From assembly GCA_019358875.1 (NCBI GenBank), contig JAHHIF010000030.1, forward strand, positions 1 through 64,000: a stretch of DNA of 64,000 nt. The letters run 5' to 3'. The DNA is from Symplocastrum torsivum CPER-KK1 (GTDB lineage: Bacteria; Cyanobacteriota; Cyanobacteriia; Cyanobacteriales; Coleofasciculaceae). Positions within the stretch are counted from its first letter, which is position 1. Every line of letters begins with the position of its first letter. The notes beneath the pieces are model-generated. The model searched no databases. It was not told the origin of the DNA and saw nothing but the letters and a program-made list of their open reading frames with translations. The position numbers and the translations under genes are program-made. Shown here one piece after another: positions 20,267 through 29,351 of the stretch.

Positions 20267-23200
20267 ATGTCCAGAATAGCCCGATACTGGTGGCGTTGGT
20301 GCGGTCAAGTTGTGGCGTTAGGGAGTGGGCTGGTGCTGGGGGGAACGTTAGCAAAGCTACCTGTGATTGCCCAAGGGACACCAGCAAAGCTGAGCGAGAG
20401 ATTTGCTTCTAGTGGAGATTATGTATTAGCCCAGATCGTACCCGATCGCACTTTACCCAGTAATTCTAGCGTCAGTTCGCAGGACAACATCAGAGTTATT
20501 TCTGAAGGAACTCAAGCCGGAAGCAACCTGTTCCACAGCTTTGAAGAGTTTTCTGTACCTACTGGAACGGAAGCTTACTTCAACAATACCCTGGATATTC
20601 AGAACATCTTCAGCCGCGTGACAGGTAGGTCGATATCGAATATTGATGGGCTGTTTCGTGCTAACGGAACGGCAAGTCTATTTCTGCTCAATCCTAATGG
20701 AATTATTTTTGGCCCTAATGCCAAGTTAGACGTTGGCGGTTCGTTTGTTGCAACTACGGCAAGTAGTTTCAAGTTTCCCGATGGTAGCGAGTTTAGTGCC
20801 ACCAATCCCCAGGCACCACCGTTACTGACGATTAATGTAACTCCGGGGTTGCAGTGGGGAGCAAGTACGCCAGGAGCAACTATTACCAATACTGGAAATT
20901 TAGCAGCAGGACAAGACCTGAGCTTGGTGGCTGACTTTCTTGACTTGCAGGGTCAGTTACAGGCTGGGAGAGATTTAACACTCTTAGCACAAGATACAGT
21001 ACAGGTGCGCGACACTGTGACGACACCGCTTTTAGCGCAAGCGAGTGGTAATCTCACCATTCAGGGCAATCAAGGAATAGACATCTTAGCGCTGAATCAC
21101 CCAATGCAGATACCGTTTGTGAGTGGGCGTAATCTGAGCTTAATCAGCGATGGCATTATTTCTCTTGATGCTCGTATGAGCAGTGGTGGCAGTTTTTCCC
21201 TCACAAGTGTATCGGGAGAACTGGCAAATATGGTGAGCTTTTATGACCCGATTATCAGTGCCAATGGTGATGTGGATGTGGCGGCTAACTATACAGGAGC
21301 ATCACTGTTAGTCGAAGCAAGGGGTAATATTCGCTTCCAAGGTGATATCAACATCACCGGACCAGATACTAGCACTTTGCCTCCTGGACCAGATACTGCA
21401 ATACTTAGTACGAGTTCAGCATTAATCATGCGATCGGGGCAGAGTACTCTAGCTTATGGCGCTGCCAATTCTGGTGCAGTACCTGCCTATGGCACTGAGC
21501 CTGTGCCTGCTGGAATTACGATAGGTGGGAATGTTATCTTACAGCCGTTTAATGGGACTGGGGGAACAGTGACGCTATCGGCGGCATCGGGGAATGTGAG
21601 TACCCAGAGGGTTACTACTAATGGTGGCGCGATTAATATTAACAGTGCTGGAGCGATCGCTACTAATGGACAAGCCCTGGACACTAGGAATGGGGCAAAC
21701 AACGGGGGTGAGATTACCCTTGTCGCCAACAACGGCAGCATTACCACTGGCAATTTGAACTCTGACTCGTACTCTAATTCTGGCAGTGCCGGAAATGGAG
21801 GCGCGATTTACCTTAATGCCATGGGGGGAAGCATTATTACAGGTGATGTAAACTCTTCCTCTTTCTCTAATTCTGGCAGTGCCGGAAATGGAGGCGCGAT
21901 TAGCATGAGCGCCAACAATGACAGCATTACCACCGGCTTGTTGGCATCTAACTCGTACTCTTATTCTTCTGACACAGGGGGAAGTGGAGCGGCGATTACC
22001 CTTCAAGCCGCCAACAGCATCAAGATCGCTGGCGATTTGTTTTCTTACTCGCGGTCTGATTCTGGCAATGCAGCAAATGGGGGCGCGATTAGCCTTGGTA
22101 GTACCAATGGTCGTATCACAACAGGTGATGTAAACTCTTCCTCATTCTCTACTTCTGGCAGTGCCGGAAATGGAGGCGTGATTAGCATGAGCGCCAACAA
22201 TGACAGTATTACCACCGGCTTGTTGGCATCTAACTCGTACTCTTATTCTTCTGACACAGGAGGAAGTGGAGCGGCGATTACCCTTCAAGCCGCCAACAGC
22301 ATCAAGATCACTGGCGATTTGTCTTCTTACTCGCTCTCTAATTCTGGCAATGCAACAAATGGGGGCGCGATTAGCCTTCAAGCCACCAACAGCATCAAGA
22401 TCGCTGGCGATTTGTTTTCTTACTCGCGGTCTGATTCTGGCAATGCAGCAAATGGGGGTGCGATTAGCCTTGGTAGTACCAATGGTCGTATCACAACAGG
22501 TGATGTAAACTCTTCCTCATTCTCTACTTCTGGCAGTGCCGGAAATGGAGGCGTGATTAGCATGAGCGCCAACAATGACAGTATTACCACCGGCTTGTTG
22601 GCATCTAACTCGTACTCTTATTCTTCTGACACAGGAGGAAGTGGAGCGGCGATTACCCTTCAAGCCGCCAACGACATCAAAACAGGCGATTTAATCTCTT
22701 ACTCTAATCAGTCTGGAACTGGCAATAGCGGGAATATCACCATCAACAGTATAGAGGGGACAGTAAATACGGGCGCTGTGGACGCGGGTACATTGGCGAA
22801 CAACGGGGGAACTGTTCAGATTTCTGCTTTTAGGGATATTGGTATTAACGGCAAAATAGACACTTGGACGAATGGTTCTGGGAATGGGGGTAATATCACC
22901 CTCACAAGTACAAATGGTGCGATCGCAGTTACAGGCTACTTGGACTCTCGCACTAACTCTGGCAATGGGGGAAATGGCGGTGCAATTACCCTGAGCGCCG
23001 CCAACGACATCAATATCACTGGTTATTTGCACTCTTCCTCTGTGTCCGATTATCGCAGTAGGGGTGACGGAGGCGCGATTAACTTATCGACAACGGGAGG
23101 CAACATCACCACTGGTGGCTATTTGCGCTCTTACTCGGTATCTGTTACGGGCAGTGCAGGAAATGGAGGCAATATTAGCTTATTTGCTGCAAAAGACATC

Positions 23201-25636
23201 AATATCAATGGCGATTTGAGTTCTGACTCGCACTCTCGCTCTGTCACAGGGGGAAATGGGGGCGCAATTAGCATTTTTACCGCAGGGGGCAGTATTACCA
23301 CTGGCTATGTGTTATCTGACTCATACTCAGATCTTCGAGAATACTCTGTTTCGGGCACAGGGGGACAGGGGGGCGCGATTAGCATTTTTGCTGCCAACAC
23401 CATCAAGACTGATGCAATTAACTCCACAGGGGCGCAGGGAGGAAATATTACCATCTCAAGTTATGCGCCTTTCGCTTTAGATAATAGGGTCATCTCTAGC
23501 GATACCTTTGGCTCTGGCAAGGGAGGAGATATTCAGATTACTGCTCCTGCCATTTCCCTCACAGGAGGCGCACAAATATCCGCCTCCACTCATAGCAGTG
23601 GACGGGGCGGGGATATCACTCTTAGAGTCTCCGACAAAGTAGAACTGAGTGGAGCAACAACCAATCCTCCCAAAGGCGTTTTTAGCCCCGGATTTGCCAC
23701 AATTTCAGCCGGGAACTACTTAGGCGGTTTTATTCCCACTGGTAATCTTCCTGTTGATAACATTGGTTTTCCTCTGCCACCTCCACCTGGAACCATATTT
23801 CCTAGCGGTGTGTTTACTCAGGCTACAATCGGCTCCACTGGCAGTGGTGGCAACCTGAGAATTGAAACAGGGCGACTGAGCATCAACGACGGAGCAGCCA
23901 TTGCTACCACCACCTTCGGGCAAGGCAGCAATGCGGGCAACATCTCAGTGCTGGCTCATGACTCTATCTCGATTGCCAATGGCTCACTATTGAGCGGGGT
24001 AGCAGGAGGAGCGAGAGGCGATAGTGGCACGATTGACCTTCAAACTCGTTCCCTTTCTGTAACGGGAGGCGGAGTTGTGCAAACGCAGACCCTGGGAGAG
24101 GGAAATGCTGGAGCGATTCGCGTGAATGCAACTGATGCAGTCACAATCTCAGGCATCAACACCACTTCTAATCCTGTCATTCGCAGTGGTCTACGCTCAG
24201 GTAGTGGTGGCAGCAATGATCTGTTGGGGACAACAGACAGCAACATTGGGCAGGGTGGCGACATCAGCATCACAACGGGTATATTGAGCGTAGTTGACGG
24301 AGCCGTTTTAGATGCCCAAACCCAGAGTAACTCTAGCGGCGGCAACATTACCGTCAATGCCAATACCTTGAGTGCTGTCAATGGCGGCCAACTGCTCACC
24401 TCTACCTCTGGCGGCGGGGAAGCAGGTGACATCACGGTGAGCGCTTCAGAATTAAACTTGACTGGCTCCAATAGCGGTTTGTTTGCCCAGACAACCAGTA
24501 CAGCAAACGCTGGCAACTTGACTATTCAACCACTTGGTGAGGGGCAGAACTTGACGGTTAATTTCCGGGATGGGGCGCAGATATCAGCATCCACCTCTAG
24601 CCGTGGTAATGGAGGAGACTTGAGGATAACTGCCCCTGAGTCTATCACCCTCACTGGCAATGGCTCTCTTATATCCGCTGAAACTTCTGGCAGTGGGACA
24701 GGCGGCGACTTAACCCTAAAAACCGGAACGTTGACGGTGAACGACAATGCACAAGTCACGGTAAGCAGTTCCCAGACCGGGAATGCAGGGTCAATAACCG
24801 TTGAAGCTGACGCTATCCGTCTCGACAACAAAGGAAAAATCAGTGCTGATACCTCTGGAGGTGGGGGGAATATTGAGCTGCGATCGCGCGACTTGATACT
24901 GCGTCATGGCAGCAGCATCACCACCAATGCCAGAGGAAGCAGTATCACAGGCGGCAACATCACCATCGACACTGACAACTTGGTTGCCGTTCCAAATGAA
25001 AATAGCGACATCAGTGCCAATGCTGAAGATAGCTTCGGCGGTCGAGTAATTGTCAATGCTTCTGGCATCTTCGGTACCCAGTTCCGCGATGCGCCCACAC
25101 CATTAAGTGACATCACCGCCAGTTCTGAGCTTAGTCCTCAGTTCAATGGCACCGTGGAACTCAACACACCTGGTATCGACCTCAACCGAGGCTTAATGAA
25201 CTTGCCAACTGCACCCGTTGACACCGAAGTGTCCCAAGTTTGTCAAGCGGGTACCCGTCAAAATCAAAACTCTTTCATCATCACTGGACGCGGCGGCTTG
25301 CCACCCAATCCCAGACAATTTCTTAGAAGTCGAGCTGTTGAGGTAGATTGGGTGACGCTGGACGCTCCGGCAAACAATCTTACCGAGGATGTCCAGAATA
25401 GGGAAAGACAACAGCAGAGAAGCGGCGAACAAACTTCAAAAAGTGCCAATAATGTCAATACTCAAAGCTCTGAAATTGTGGAAGCGCAGGGGTGGGTGGT
25501 GGAAGCCAATGGCAACATTATCTTAGTCGCAACGGCACCGACTGCCACGTCCCATAGTTCCTGGCATACACCAGCGGATTGCCGTACAGTTGAATCAACG
25601 AAACGATCAAACCTACTTGTGGAACGGGCGCACTAG
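20267..25636 (+). CDS. Filamentous haemagglutinin-like two-partner-secretion exoprotein
   Basis: About 1789 residues from the ATG at 20267, chosen over the ATG at 20249 because GGAGAGGGG lies just upstream of it. A long signal region (about 1-40) precedes a TPS/haemagglutination-activity domain (about 45-300) with the hallmarks [40 protein letters not shown] and [11 protein letters not shown]. The rest is Gly/Ser/Asn/Thr-rich and repetitive, as in right-handed beta-helix adhesins. A Cys-containing C-terminal domain ([22 protein letters not shown] ... [13 protein letters not shown]) is typical of cyanobacterial members. It should be secreted through a TpsB outer-membrane porin, which is not encoded in this window. 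Probable role: surface adhesion or aggregation. Confidence 0.9.
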   Translation: MSRIARYWWRWCGQVVALGSGLVLGGTLAKLPVIAQGTPAKLSERFASSGDYVLAQIVPDRTLPSNSSVSSQDNIRVISEGTQAGSNLFHSFEEFSVPTGTEAYFNNTLDIQNIFSRVTGRSISNIDGLFRANGTASLFLLNPNGIIFGPNAKLDVGGSFVATTASSFKFPDGSEFSATNPQAPPLLTINVTPGLQWGASTPGATITNTGNLAAGQDLSLVADFLDLQGQLQAGRDLTLLAQDTVQVRDTVTTPLLAQASGNLTIQGNQGIDILALNHPMQIPFVSGRNLSLISDGIISLDARMSSGGSFSLTSVSGELANMVSFYDPIISANGDVDVAANYTGASLLVEARGNIRFQGDINITGPDTSTLPPGPDTAILSTSSALIMRSGQSTLAYGAANSGAVPAYGTEPVPAGITIGGNVILQPFNGTGGTVTLSAASGNVSTQRVTTNGGAININSAGAIATNGQALDTRNGANNGGEITLVANNGSITTGNLNSDSYSNSGSAGNGGAIYLNAMGGSIITGDVNSSSFSNSGSAGNGGAISMSANNDSITTGLLASNSYSYSSDTGGSGAAITLQAANSIKIAGDLFSYSRSDSGNAANGGAISLGSTNGRITTGDVNSSSFSTSGSAGNGGVISMSANNDSITTGLLASNSYSYSSDTGGSGAAITLQAANSIKITGDLSSYSLSNSGNATNGGAISLQATNSIKIAGDLFSYSRSDSGNAANGGAISLGSTNGRITTGDVNSSSFSTSGSAGNGGVISMSANNDSITTGLLASNSYSYSSDTGGSGAAITLQAANDIKTGDLISYSNQSGTGNSGNITINSIEGTVNTGAVDAGTLANNGGTVQISAFRDIGINGKIDTWTNGSGNGGNITLTSTNGAIAVTGYLDSRTNSGNGGNGGAITLSAANDINITGYLHSSSVSDYRSRGDGGAINLSTTGGNITTGGYLRSYSVSVTGSAGNGGNISLFAAKDININGDLSSDSHSRSVTGGNGGAISIFTAGGSITTGYVLSDSYSDLREYSVSGTGGQGGAISIFAANTIKTDAINSTGAQGGNITISSYAPFALDNRVISSDTFGSGKGGDIQITAPAISLTGGAQISASTHSSGRGGDITLRVSDKVELSGATTNPPKGVFSPGFATISAGNYLGGFIPTGNLPVDNIGFPLPPPPGTIFPSGVFTQATIGSTGSGGNLRIETGRLSINDGAAIATTTFGQGSNAGNISVLAHDSISIANGSLLSGVAGGARGDSGTIDLQTRSLSVTGGGVVQTQTLGEGNAGAIRVNATDAVTISGINTTSNPVIRSGLRSGSGGSNDLLGTTDSNIGQGGDISITTGILSVVDGAVLDAQTQSNSSGGNITVNANTLSAVNGGQLLTSTSGGGEAGDITVSASELNLTGSNSGLFAQTTSTANAGNLTIQPLGEGQNLTVNFRDGAQISASTSSRGNGGDLRITAPESITLTGNGSLISAETSGSGTGGDLTLKTGTLTVNDNAQVTVSSSQTGNAGSITVEADAIRLDNKGKISADTSGGGGNIELRSRDLILRHGSSITTNARGSSITGGNITIDTDNLVAVPNENSDISANAEDSFGGRVIVNASGIFGTQFRDAPTPLSDITASSELSPQFNGTVELNTPGIDLNRGLMNLPTAPVDTEVSQVCQAGTRQNQNSFIITGRGGLPPNPRQFLRSRAVEVDWVTLDAPANNLTEDVQNRERQQQRSGEQTSKSANNVNTQSSEIVEAQGWVVEANGNIILVATAPTATSHSSWHTPADCRTVESTKRSNLLVERAH
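21844..22690 (+). repeat. Near-identical nested repeats inside the haemagglutinin gene
   Basis: A block starting at 21844 recurs at 22126 (282 bp on) and again at 22501 (375 bp on). The periods equal 94 and 125 codons, that is three and four units of about 31 residues, so the second interval has gained one unit. DNA identity between the later two copies is almost complete, which points to recent slippage or unequal recombination. Confidence 0.85.
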
Positions 25637-25743
25637 AATTTATGAGCTTTTCTAGCGTCCTAAATGATATCTGCCAGGTCGGAGAATTTAAACGCTAGCG
25701 CCTTGTATTGAACTGCGCGATCGCACTTGAATCTAACCCTGCC

Positions 25744-26020
25744 TCAAATCTTCTGAAGAATTAGTGCCTCACTCAAGGCGATCGCATTTTGAAGAGCGTC
25801 GTTAGTCAAGTCGAGCATCTTCTCCTCCATTTTGGCTAAGCGATCGCGCATTTTGCCTAACACTTCCCGATGTGCTTTCATTTTGCACATCGGGAGGAGA
25901 CTCTCCTTGTTTTAGCGTCGCCAGTTTTCTCATCCGGGCTAATTCACTCTCAACGTCCTTCCAGACATTGGCTTCTCTGACTTTCTGCTCAATGGTTTTG
26001 TGACGTGACTGATTTTCCAA
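25744..26020 (-). pseudogene. Small, probably frameshifted gene of unknown function
   Basis: Two minus-strand frames look coding and abut. The first (start 26020) reads MENQSRHKTIEQKVREANVW and ...DVESELARMRKLATL. The second begins near 25890 and ends at TGA 25744, reading KAHREVLGKMRDRLAKMEEK and DLTNDALQNAIALSEALI. Joined they would give a charged helical protein of about 90 residues. The shift coincides with the perfect inverted repeat at 25865-25895. Alternatively, the second half is its own 48-residue gene with AAGGAG 12 bp upstream of its ATG. I recognise no family. The rest of 25637-26069 holds HIP1 sites and no further gene. Confidence 0.35.
25865..25895. repeat. Perfect 11-bp inverted repeat, 9-nt loop
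   Basis: TCCCGATGTGC at 25865-25875 and GCACATCGGGA at 25885-25895. No T-run follows on either strand, so a simple rho-independent terminator is not supported. Confidence 0.7.
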
Positions 26021-26069
26021 AGTGACAGTGGATTCCGTTAGCTCAGTTTATCGAATTTCTTGGAATTTC

Positions 26070-26372
26070 TTAGGGTTGGGTGGGATTATCTTGAGTTTGC
26101 ACAATCCGCGAGTTTTCCCCAGCCGAAATTGTCGATTCGTTTTTGGTTGACTGAGCAAGTCCTGCTGCACCCGCGATCGCTGTACCTGCTAGTCCAAATC
26201 CAGCCGACCATCTGCCATCATCAAGATTGGGTGTCACTAAAACCGCAACACCAATTACTCCACCAATAGTTGCTAAAAATACAGGAGTCAAAGCCCGACT
26301 TGTCTCAGCGTTCATCGTCGTAATCGTTAATTTTCTTGTAAAAGTCAGCTTTTCAAAGAGAGCTTTCATCAC
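26070..26372 (-). CDS. Small membrane protein, unknown
   Basis: 100 residues with two hydrophobic segments, about 30-46 (VFLATIGGVIGVAVLVT) and 56-72 (AGFGLAGTAIAGAAGL), separated by a short polar turn (PNLDDGRWS). This suggests a helical hairpin in the membrane, with a basic N-terminus and an acidic, Asn-rich C-terminus. Two adjacent ATG codons are possible starts. It lies downstream of the chitosanase gene on the same strand with about 90 bp between them. No family recognised. Glycine-rich hairpins of this kind occur in phage holins and small toxins, but nothing specific supports either here. Confidence 0.5.
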   Translation of the reverse strand: MMKALFEKLTFTRKLTITTMNAETSRALTPVFLATIGGVIGVAVLVTPNLDDGRWSAGFGLAGTAIAGAAGLAQSTKNESTISAGENSRIVQTQDNPTQP

Positions 26373-26462
26373 TTATCGCTAGGATTTTTGAGATTTACGC
26401 AAGTGTTTTAAATTACTTGGTACTCTGCTTGAAAAGCTTCTTTTCATAAGAGCAACTACACC

Positions 26463-27395
26463 TTAAGGAATGGTTTTATCGTGATGAATTGTCTTGACTC
26501 GGATTGAACCGTGCAGGTCGAAATTGTCATCTTTGAGAATCTCTAGCAAGGCATCGCAACGATCCACTGATTTTGCCCATACTTCTCGAGTTTTGGGATT
26601 ATGTGCGTGTTCCAAAACTTTCCGGCGTATCTTGATAAAAGCCTCTAGCCATTCTTTTTCATCAACGCCCGTCTTAGGGGTACCGCCCACTTGCTTTTGT
26701 GTACGCTTCAGTATCGCCGGTAAGCCATCAGGGTCATCTCCTTCCCCATGTTGGATAATCGTGTCATATACTGCGGCTCTTGCCAGGGCTGTGCTTAATC
26801 CCGCATTGTTTGAAAGTTTCACTGAAGGTTGATAGTATAACCTGTCATTAACCTCATCTTGAGCTGCACGAAATTTGGAATCCTTGGCGGCTTTCTTCCA
26901 AGCATTAATAAATCCATCCAGACGGCTAGTATTGCCACTTATGTTCTTAGCTAGGCGTTTAAGTTCTGGCAGAAACTTTGCTAAGACATTATCTGGCACA
27001 TTCTCGCTATAAAGCTCTACGACATCCAAAGCATCCCCCCATTGAGTGGTAAAACCAGCTCGTCCGCAAGTGATACCTCTGTCATCGGTGAGTTCCTCGG
27101 CATAATGGTATTGCAGCTCAATGTCGTCAAACTCAAAAATACTAGTAAACTGCTCCGCACGGCGCTTCTGTTCCGGAGTTAGTCCACCACTAGCCGACGG
27201 CGGGGTAGTCTGCCCATTCGGTAGGCAGATTTCCTGACCCTCTTGCAAATTCTCAGCTTCCTTTTCTGTGAATGGGGTACCATCAGGCTTCATAATTTCA
27301 TGCCAACGGTTCCCCTCACCTAATTCGCGATCGGCAATATCAAATAGTATGTCGTCTGCCTTTATGGTGTAGGAACTACCGATTGTACAAGTCAT
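26463..27395 (-). CDS. LysM-domain GH46 chitosanase
   Basis: 310 residues. The first 60 resemble a LysM module (YTIKADDILFDIADRELGEG ... LQEGQEICLPNG). A short Pro/Ser linker leads to a glycoside hydrolase family 46 domain. The family signature is visible: IFEFDDIELQYHY, then ELTDDRGITCGRAGFTT and GDALDVVELY. By comparison with Streptomyces chitosanase, Glu88 and Asp105 would be the catalytic acid and base. The reaction is endo-hydrolysis of beta-1,4 glucosamine links in chitosan. No signal peptide is visible, which is unusual for a secreted chitosanase, so it may be released by lysis or exported by another route. Hairpin-repeat copy C lies about 60 bp before its start, on the opposite strand. 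Confidence 0.82.
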   Translation of the reverse strand: MTCTIGSSYTIKADDILFDIADRELGEGNRWHEIMKPDGTPFTEKEAENLQEGQEICLPNGQTTPPSASGGLTPEQKRRAEQFTSIFEFDDIELQYHYAEELTDDRGITCGRAGFTTQWGDALDVVELYSENVPDNVLAKFLPELKRLAKNISGNTSRLDGFINAWKKAAKDSKFRAAQDEVNDRLYYQPSVKLSNNAGLSTALARAAVYDTIIQHGEGDDPDGLPAILKRTQKQVGGTPKTGVDEKEWLEAFIKIRRKVLEHAHNPKTREVWAKSVDRCDALLEILKDDNFDLHGSIRVKTIHHDKTIP

Positions 27396-27456
27396 AATTT
27401 ACCTAAACTTAGTAGGGTTTTTGCCTAGAGGACTGATGCCCTCCTTCTGATTCTTG

Positions 27457-27502
27457 ATAGGTGTCAGTGAAATCAACTGATGCACTTCGTGAGATAGAAA
27501 TG
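27457..27502 (+). repeat. Dispersed hairpin repeat, copy C (diverged)
   Basis: Resembles 10043-10092, with the core GTGTCAGT, the same 7-nt loop and ACTGATGCAC. Relative to copies A and B, the left-arm A to C change is matched by a right-arm T to G change, so pairing is preserved. Confidence 0.65.
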
Positions 27503-27539
27503 GGAAAGAGTTTCAGCTAGCTGTAGTAGCGCGGCAAGC

Positions 27540-27863
27540 TTAATTTGCTGGGTTAGGGTAGAGACGACGTAATTTGACCCTTGCATCCTTTGTAGTGAAA
27601 CGCCACTGCACCTTCCTCGGAGCTACCGCCTTGGGAATTTGGCACTTGATATCAGCTTCCACAACACGATTGAGATAATTGTGCCGAGTGAGGTTACTGT
27701 CCTCGACACTCAGCCGACACGACATCCAATGTCGCCTGGGACAAGAGATTAAGCTTAGGTATTCTGCAACCCTAACTAAACAACAACTGATCACCACTGT
27801 TTGAGTTGAGTGTAGCGCGGCGGCTTTGATGTCAAATCTACAGAAATTGCGATCACATTCCAT
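27540..27863 (-). pseudogene. Remnant of an IS630-type transposase (C-terminal end)
   Basis: The reading frame ends with VQWRFTTKDARVKLRRLYPN, which I recognise as the conserved C-terminus of cyanobacterial IS630-family transposases (DDE type). Upstream, SRLSVEDSNLTRHNYLNRVV resembles the degraded preceding helix. The DDE catalytic part is absent and the first 45 residues look random, so this is an inactive fragment rather than a 107-residue gene. It lies directly before the tyrosine recombinase and supports a history of insertions here. Confidence 0.6.
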
Positions 27864-27902
27864 GACACAATAACTTTTTAGAAACCCTGTTCTGATAACT
27901 TT

Positions 27903-28880
27903 ATGGGTTCTAGACCGCTCGGCGCTAAAGATTTAGCGCTCTCTAATCCGCTGCCGCTTACTCAGCACCCGGCGGCAGTTTACCTTGCCCTTTTAGCGAC
28001 TGGCTCTCGCTCGACGATGCGGCAGGCTCTTGATGCGATCGCTTCTCTTCTTACTGATGGTCAGTGTGAGGCGATGAGCTTGGACTGGGCAGCACTACGG
28101 TATCAGCATACGGCGGCAGTTCAGACGGCACTTTCAGAGCAACACTCTCCGGCGACAGCGAGAAAGATGATGTGTGCCTTGAGGCGGGTACTCACCGAAG
28201 CGGTGAGACTAGATTTGATGGAGGCGACTGACTATGCCAAGGCTGTGGACTTACCGAAAATAAAGACGACGACTAAACTTAGAGGTCGTGCTTTGAGTGC
28301 TGCCGAGATTACGGCTTTGTTTGAGGTTTGCCTTAAAGACCCAACTCCGGCGGGTAAGAGAGATGCTGCCTTGATGGCGATTTTAAGGGGAGCGGGGTTG
28401 CGGCGAGCTGAGGTGGTTCACTTGGAGTTACGGGACTTCAACGCTGATGCTAGGGCTTTGGAAGTTCGGGGCGGCAAAGGGGGTAAAGACCGGACGGTGT
28501 ATCTTCCTTCTTCGGCGTGTGAGTTGGTAACTGATTGGCTGCCGCTCCGGGGGAATGAACCCGGAGCGTTATTGTATCCCGTCACCAAGGGGCGACGGCT
28601 ACTCAAGCGACACATGACTCCCCAGGCGGTGCTGATGATTGTTCGCAAACGCGCTCTAGAAGCTGGAGTGACTTCGTTCTCTCCTCATGATTTCAGGAGA
28701 ACGTTTTGCTCGGATTTGCTTGATGCTGGAATTGATATTGTTACGGTAGCGAAACTAGTGGGGCATTCCAGTCCGGTAACAACGGCTAAATATGACCGCC
28801 GGGGAGAGGAGACTAAGCGAATGGCGGTGGAGCGGTTGGAGATTCATACGAATAGGAGTCGAGAGGCTCAAGGGGAGTGA
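27903..28880 (+). CDS. Tyrosine recombinase (XerC/D-like integrase)
   Basis: 325 residues. An N-terminal SAM-like core-binding domain (about 20-125) is followed by a catalytic domain with the full set of active residues: Arg167 in GAGLRRAEV, Lys in GGKGGKDRTV, His262 and Arg265 in SPHDFRRTF, His288 in LVGHSSPVTT and Tyr297 in TAKYDRR. It should cut and rejoin DNA at specific sites, for dimer resolution or for integration of the cargo that follows. It stands next to an IS630 remnant and just upstream of the Trypco1/trypsin-TIR cassette. Base composition is GC-richer than the flanking genes. Confidence 0.92.
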   Translation: MGSRPLGAKDLALSNPLPLTQHPAAVYLALLATGSRSTMRQALDAIASLLTDGQCEAMSLDWAALRYQHTAAVQTALSEQHSPATARKMMCALRRVLTEAVRLDLMEATDYAKAVDLPKIKTTTKLRGRALSAAEITALFEVCLKDPTPAGKRDAALMAILRGAGLRRAEVVHLELRDFNADARALEVRGGKGGKDRTVYLPSSACELVTDWLPLRGNEPGALLYPVTKGRRLLKRHMTPQAVLMIVRKRALEAGVTSFSPHDFRRTFCSDLLDAGIDIVTVAKLVGHSSPVTTAKYDRRGEETKRMAVERLEIHTNRSREAQGE

Positions 28881-28997
28881 ACAACACTCAGCTGAAATTT
28901 TGTGATGTACAAACGGATCAAGAGTCGGGGTTAATATTAACGAAGCGGCTAGGCTAGCGCTCAAGTCCCTTTGACAGGAATTACCAGTAAATCAATC

Positions 28998-29342
28998 ATG
29001 GCGCGGCAACTTTTAGAACTGGATACGGAGGATGGCGGCACCATTCTCGTAGCTATAGATGCACCGGAGGATGCAGTTGGTCGGGTATCTGCTCCTGGAG
29101 AAACACCTGTTAAGAAACTGGATCAGAGCTTTGAGGTGGTGCAAGCTTTAATTGTGCGAGGATGCCGTCCGCTCACTAGAGCCTTTAGGCAGCTACATCA
29201 AGAAACTCAAGCGACGAGTGCAGAAGTTGAATTTGGGGTCAGCTTTAGTGCCAAGGGGAATGTTTATCTGATGGAATCCTCTGGGGGTGCGACGCTCAAG
29301 GTTAAGGTGACTTGGAATATGGCAAGCCAGCCGAACTCATAA
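28998..29342 (+). CDS. Trypsin-co-occurring domain protein (Trypco1 / CU044_2847 family)
   Basis: 114 residues from the ATG at 28998; a TTG at 28971 would add nine residues. The protein is a single small domain: MARQLLELDTEDGGTILVAI, then GCRPLTRAFRQL and the conserved end EVEFGVSFSAKGN ... GGATLKVKVTW. This matches the Trypco1 family, which was described next to trypsin-like proteases in NTP-dependent biological-conflict systems. It sits 9 bp before the trypsin-TIR-ATPase gene on the same strand, exactly the expected partner. In the model for these systems, such effector-associated domains link a sensor or ATPase to its protease by domain pairing. No catalytic residues are apparent. Confidence 0.78.
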   Translation: MARQLLELDTEDGGTILVAIDAPEDAVGRVSAPGETPVKKLDQSFEVVQALIVRGCRPLTRAFRQLHQETQATSAEVEFGVSFSAKGNVYLMESSGGATLKVKVTWNMASQPNS

Positions 29343-29351
29343 TGACGCTGT

